DNA of 45,849 nucleotides from an uncultured Methylococcaceae bacterium. GTDB taxonomy: Bacteria > Pseudomonadota > Gammaproteobacteria > Methylococcales > Methylomonadaceae. Below, piece by piece: positions 41,474 through 45,849 of the stretch (the stretch's first letter is position 1; each line of letters starts with the position of its first letter). The position numbers were made by a program, and so were the translations under genes. The notes under the pieces were generated by a model. That model was not told the DNA's origin, searched no databases, and saw only the letters and a list, made by a program, of their open reading frames with translations. The stretch covers positions 1 through 45,849 of the forward strand of contig CAIMEB010000243.1 in NCBI GenBank assembly GCA_903839855.1. Direction: 5' to 3'.

Positions 41474-43607
41474 CGGGTTGATAAAGTGCTGTCTATTCAC
41501 CTTTAGTTTATTTGTTAGTTTGGGTTGCTTTTCAGCGACGATGTTTACCCCTGCGTCTCAGCCAACGGGTTGGTTATCCCGACCGAGTTTAAGTAATAAC
41601 CATCTGTTGTCGAACGCTGAAGTCATCTATCAATTAAATTATGATAAAAACAGTTGGCGGGGCGATATCTTGGCGAAATATATCAATAATCAGGCTGTCG
41701 TGGCGAGTAATGGACCTTGGAACCCGAATACGGCGGGTCTTTTATTGGATGCAGTCAATTATGACACGGGTCGAAAGATAATCACTCGTAATGGCAGCGT
41801 TAATATAGCTTTTAGATGGGCTAATTTATCGACAACCCAACAAGCAAGTATGGGAGATGCGACCACAGGGCCTAAACGGCTTAACTTTGTTCGGGGTGAT
41901 CGCAGTAATGAAGAGCCGTCAGGAGCACTTTATCGAACCCGGGACAGTGTATTAGGTGATATTCTGCATTCGCCCTTAGTGGTCTGGAAACAGGATCTCT
42001 CAACACAACGTCTTTATGTGGGCGCCAATGATGGCATGTTACATGTGTTTAATGCGGCTAATGGGCAAGAGGTCTTTGCGTATATTCCTTCGATGTTAAT
42101 CACTAACTTAAAGAATCTAAGCACCAAACCCTATGTTCATACCTATTTTGTTGATGGGGGAATCGCTTTGGCTAATGTTGATATTTCGGGTGTTATTAAA
42201 ACTATTTTAGTTGGTAGCTTAGGGGCAGGGGGCAAGGGGCTTTATGCCTTGGATGTAACGAATACTACAGCAGTTGATGAGGCGTCAGCGGCCAGTAAAA
42301 TTAAATGGGAAATTACCAACGCTTCAACAGGGTATACGGCGCTGGGCTATACGTATGGCTCCCCTCGTATGGGTAGACTGAATGATGGAACGGCTGTGGC
42401 GATAGTGGGTAATGGTTATTTGAACACCAGTAATGGTCACGCTATTTTGTATCTGATTAATCTGGATACAGGGGGTTTAATCAAAGCCATTGATACGGGC
42501 TCTGGTACGGTATCCAGCCCGAATGGTTTATCAACGCCAACGCTTTTTGATAGTAATGGCGATGGAAAAGTCGATCTGGTTTATGCGGGTGATCTTGATG
42601 GTCATTTGTGGAAATTCAACTTGAGCGGGACGACGCCAAGTCTTTATGCGGTTATTGATAATTCAGGTGGAACCAAGGCATTATTGACGACCTCTCCTTT
42701 ACAAGCTATCACCACAGCACCGGTAGTCATGACACATTCCAGTGGCGTGGGCAGTATGGTCGTCTTTGCAACGGGGCGTTTTTTAACCAGTTCGGATATA
42801 ATAGATACCACACAACATGCCGTTTATGGGGTATGGGATGGCGCTCCAGCTCTCAACACAACCCAGTTAACGCAAACACTGACTGCGGTAACCGACAGTT
42901 TGGGTAAAACTCGCATAGTGACGGCGAATGTGCCCAATTGGACGAGTGGCACTGGTCACCATAATAGCTGGAAAGTCTTGTTACCCGCCGGAGAACAAGT
43001 GACCGGCGAGTTTCCCTTTGAAAGCAATGGCCGCTTTTATTTTATGGCTAGCAACCCAACGACTGTTAATGCCGTACTTCCTAATGGGGCGAGTTGGCTT
43101 TATGAGTTGCAAATGCATTCAGGTGGGTCGCCTGATGCTCTCGTCTTCGATCGTAATAATGATGGTCTCTTTAATACCCTGGATTTGGCAACGGCTTGTA
43201 CACCGACTGCCTTGGTGAGTTGCATTCCGGTGGCAAAGTTAATGGGTGCGGGTGTTTTCTCACAAGCTACGGCGGTTGAAGCCAATGGTTTTGATACCTT
43301 ATTGTTTACTAATCATCCTGATACTGCTTTTGGTGCAGGGTATACCGTTAAGAGTGTCGTTTCTACCGTTAATGGGCGTATAAAAACAACGGTCACCACT
43401 TACAGTAACAATGCCACTTATACCCGTGTCGAAGAGACGTTAAGTAATGGCTTAAAAACTATTACCCAGACTTATCGTAATGGGGTTACGGTTGTGACCA
43501 GCGTGAGTGCCGGGAATGATAGTCAATCAGTGATTACCAGTAGTCCTGGGGAAACTTCTTCGCTAGATAGGTTTGGGCGTCAATCATGGTGGGAGATTTT
43601 TCAATAA
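41463..43607 (+). CDS. pilY1: Short PilY1-like type IV pilus tip/biogenesis protein
   Basis: TTG start, signal peptide; RTRDSVLGDILHSPLVVWK, YVGANDGMLHVFNAANGQEVFAYIPSML, LFDSNGDGKVDLVYAGDLDGHLWKF. Confidence 0.93.
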   Translation: MSISGLIKCCLFTFSLFVSLGCFSATMFTPASQPTGWLSRPSLSNNHLLSNAEVIYQLNYDKNSWRGDILAKYINNQAVVASNGPWNPNTAGLLLDAVNYDTGRKIITRNGSVNIAFRWANLSTTQQASMGDATTGPKRLNFVRGDRSNEEPSGALYRTRDSVLGDILHSPLVVWKQDLSTQRLYVGANDGMLHVFNAANGQEVFAYIPSMLITNLKNLSTKPYVHTYFVDGGIALANVDISGVIKTILVGSLGAGGKGLYALDVTNTTAVDEASAASKIKWEITNASTGYTALGYTYGSPRMGRLNDGTAVAIVGNGYLNTSNGHAILYLINLDTGGLIKAIDTGSGTVSSPNGLSTPTLFDSNGDGKVDLVYAGDLDGHLWKFNLSGTTPSLYAVIDNSGGTKALLTTSPLQAITTAPVVMTHSSGVGSMVVFATGRFLTSSDIIDTTQHAVYGVWDGAPALNTTQLTQTLTAVTDSLGKTRIVTANVPNWTSGTGHHNSWKVLLPAGEQVTGEFPFESNGRFYFMASNPTTVNAVLPNGASWLYELQMHSGGSPDALVFDRNNDGLFNTLDLATACTPTALVSCIPVAKLMGAGVFSQATAVEANGFDTLLFTNHPDTAFGAGYTVKSVVSTVNGRIKTTVTTYSNNATYTRVEETLSNGLKTITQTYRNGVTVVTSVSAGNDSQSVITSSPGETSSLDRFGRQSWWEIFQ

Positions 43608-44057
43608 ATGGGTTTTTGCATCAAGAAACAGCTTGCCTTCACCTTAATTGAATTGATGATAGCAGTGGTTATTGTCAGTCTATTAGCGGGTATTGCTTAT
43701 CCCAGTTATCAAGAAATAGTGATGAAGTCTCGACGAACCGATGCAAAAGGGGCGCTAATCGGGTTAGAAAATGCTATGGAAAGACATTTTACTGAAAGTA
43801 ATAGTTATTTAGGGGCTGGTACAGTAAGCGGTAATACCGGAGCACCCTCAGTATTCTTTGCAACCAGTCCGACGCAGGGAAGTGTGGTGTATTATCAATT
43901 AACAATTAGTGAAGCAAGTAGCACGGCTTATTCGTTAGCGGCAACACCGACTGGACTTCAGGCTAAAGATAAATGCGGTATTTTAACGTTAACGAGTACT
44001 GGGGTTAAAGATATTGTGGGTGAGGCGGCTGGTGTTAACGTGGGTAGTTGTTGGTGA
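43608..44057 (+). CDS. pilE: Type IV pilin PilE-like
   Basis: AFTLIELMIAVVIVSLLAGIAYPSYQEIVMKSRRTDAKGALIGLENAMERHFTE. Confidence 0.92.
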   Translation: MGFCIKKQLAFTLIELMIAVVIVSLLAGIAYPSYQEIVMKSRRTDAKGALIGLENAMERHFTESNSYLGAGTVSGNTGAPSVFFATSPTQGSVVYYQLTISEASSTAYSLAATPTGLQAKDKCGILTLTSTGVKDIVGEAAGVNVGSCW

Positions 44058-44268
44058 CTACAGACTGAACTGAATTTTATCCCTGGAAGGCCGCTATATG
44101 TCCTCGTTTCTGGCATTAATACAACTTTGAATAAATATTGTAGAGAAGCCTGTTTTTCAAGTCATTTCGATTTTCTATTAACAAAGGTTTATAGGATAAT
44201 AGCCACTTGTTAAATCAAACTATCAAGCAAAATAAAGTAGCTTGTACAAATATTACGAGTGAGGATTC

Positions 44269-45435
44269 ATGAAGATAGCAGTCGCGGGTACGGGTTATGT
44301 GGGACTTTCAATGGCAGTGTTGTTATCTCAGCACAATGAAGTGGTTGCTCTTGATATCGTTCCAGAAAAAGTGGCTCTGTTAAATCAGAGGCAATCGCCT
44401 ATAGAAGATACCGAAATTGAGGACTATCTAAGTCACAAGGTTCTTAATTTTAGAGCGACACTGGATAAGCACGAAGCCTATATCAATGCAGATTTTGTCA
44501 TCATAGCAACACCAACGGATTATGATCCTGAGACCAGTTATTTCAATACCCGCTCAATTGAAGCAGTGATACAGGATGTTTTGAGTATTAATCCGGCGGC
44601 TGCGATGATCATTAAGTCAACAGTACCGGTCGGTTATACAGCGAAGACGAAAGCCGAATTTAATTGTGATAATCTTATTTTTTCACCCGAATTTCTTCGT
44701 GAAGGTCGGGCGCTTTATGACAATCTACATCCTTCACGTATTGTAGTGGGCGAGAAGTCCGAACGAGCACAAACGTTTGCTAATTTACTTCAACAAGGTG
44801 CTGTCAAACAAAGCATAGATGTTTTATTAACGGGTTCAACAGAAGCAGAAGCAATCAAGTTGTTTGCTAATACTTATCTGGCGATGCGGGTGGCTTATTT
44901 TAATGAGTTGGATACCTATGCGGCTACGCATGGCCTGGATACCAAGGAAATTATCCAGGGGGTCAGCCTGGATCCACGTATCGGTGATTTTTATAATAAT
45001 CCATCCTTTGGTTATGGCGGGTATTGTTTACCTAAAGATACTAAACAATTACTGGCTAATTATCAAAATGTACCCCAGAACTTAATGCACGCAATTGTTG
45101 AAGCCAATTCAACCCGCAAGGATTTTATTGCTGATAGTATTCTTAAGCTTAAACCTAAAGTAGTGGGCATTCATCGCCTCATCATGAAAGCAGGCTCGGA
45201 TAATTTTAGAGCCTCCAGTATTCAAGGGATTATGAAACGGATCAAGGCAAAAGGCGTTGAAGTTATTGTCTACGAGCCAGTGATTGAAGAAGCAAGGTTT
45301 TTTGGTTCTAGAGTTATTAATGATATTGTTCAATTTAAACATGAAGCCGATGTCATTGTTGCTAACCGGATTACCGATGATCTTGAAGATGTTGTACACA
45401 AAGTCTATAGTCGTGATTTATACGGCAAAGATTAA
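44269..45435 (+). CDS. ugd: UDP-glucose 6-dehydrogenase (short form)
   Basis: [68 protein letters not shown]. Confidence 0.96.
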   Translation: MKIAVAGTGYVGLSMAVLLSQHNEVVALDIVPEKVALLNQRQSPIEDTEIEDYLSHKVLNFRATLDKHEAYINADFVIIATPTDYDPETSYFNTRSIEAVIQDVLSINPAAAMIIKSTVPVGYTAKTKAEFNCDNLIFSPEFLREGRALYDNLHPSRIVVGEKSERAQTFANLLQQGAVKQSIDVLLTGSTEAEAIKLFANTYLAMRVAYFNELDTYAATHGLDTKEIIQGVSLDPRIGDFYNNPSFGYGGYCLPKDTKQLLANYQNVPQNLMHAIVEANSTRKDFIADSILKLKPKVVGIHRLIMKAGSDNFRASSIQGIMKRIKAKGVEVIVYEPVIEEARFFGSRVINDIVQFKHEADVIVANRITDDLEDVVHKVYSRDLYGKD

Positions 45436-45469
45436 TCGGTTTTGATTGTTCGTATCAAGGAATTATTAC

Positions 45470-45675
45470 TTAGCGCCCAAGCCCATCAAGGTTTCCGGCG
45501 CTTTTTGCGAATACCTCATGGCTGTTTGCAGAGCAGGTATTAGGTTTAATGGCAGTAAAGTAATATAAGGTTTTACGGACACTGGCCTCCTGTGCTTCTT
45601 TTGGTTTGATAACCGCCTCGGCGATAGTTTTAGTTTCGGTTAAGGCTTCCTGTTTATTACGACAATAAAGTTATA
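45470..45675 (-). pseudogene. Possible C-terminal gene fragment
   Basis: Minus-strand open stretch RNKQEALTETKTIAEAVIKPKEAQEASVRKTLYYFTAIKPNTCSANSHEVFAKSAGNLDGLGR* with no start codon; stop in frame upstream. Confidence 0.3.
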
Positions 45676-45780
45676 GCCTGTGATTTAAAGATTACTTTTA
45701 GGAAACAGAATATACTCGGCGCGGTCACAGATGCGGAAAATGAAAGAGGTATAATGCTCCAATTTACCTAAAAATATGAC

Positions 45781-45849
45781 ATGCTTAAAATCAAATTCAC
45801 AGAGGCCGAAGTTGAACAGTTATACCAACAATTCATGGAACATCCTTCT
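45781..45849 (+). mobile_element. 5' end of an IS630-like transposase ORF (truncated by window edge)
   Basis: MLKIKFTEAEVEQLYQQFMEHPS... resembles IS630-family N-termini (I.FTEAEIxxLxxxxxxHPxPxVQRK). Confidence 0.5.

Overview
The window reads as mostly core-genome sequence from a gammaproteobacterium; a Methylococcales-like origin is only a guess. There are about 46 supported CDSs. The main blocks are: (i) a GtrA-ArnT-like fusion followed, with a 4-bp overlap, by a YdjC/NaxD-like deacetylase; (ii) a complete nqrABCDEF operon (minus strand) with nqrM but no apbE; (iii) a type IV pilus minor-pilin cluster fimT-pilV-pilW-pilX-pilY1-pilE with an unusually short PilY1; (iv) housekeeping genes (rlmJ, mlaA, dacC-like, ettA, bcp, rbgA-like, yfbR, sbcB, tusDC, bepA, PHP phosphoesterase, ugd). 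Both window edges lie inside IS630-like transposase ORFs in the same orientation. Several intergenic gaps hold gene debris not in the ORF track: an IS66 transposase remnant, an RND efflux-pump remnant and a disrupted lipocalin gene. The best candidates for something undescribed are a predicted structured RNA with its own promoter and terminator at about 34352-34546, and the fused GtrA/ArnT plus deacetylase module at 5215-7883. No tRNA, rRNA or CRISPR array was seen. All family calls come from reading motifs by eye; no database search was run.
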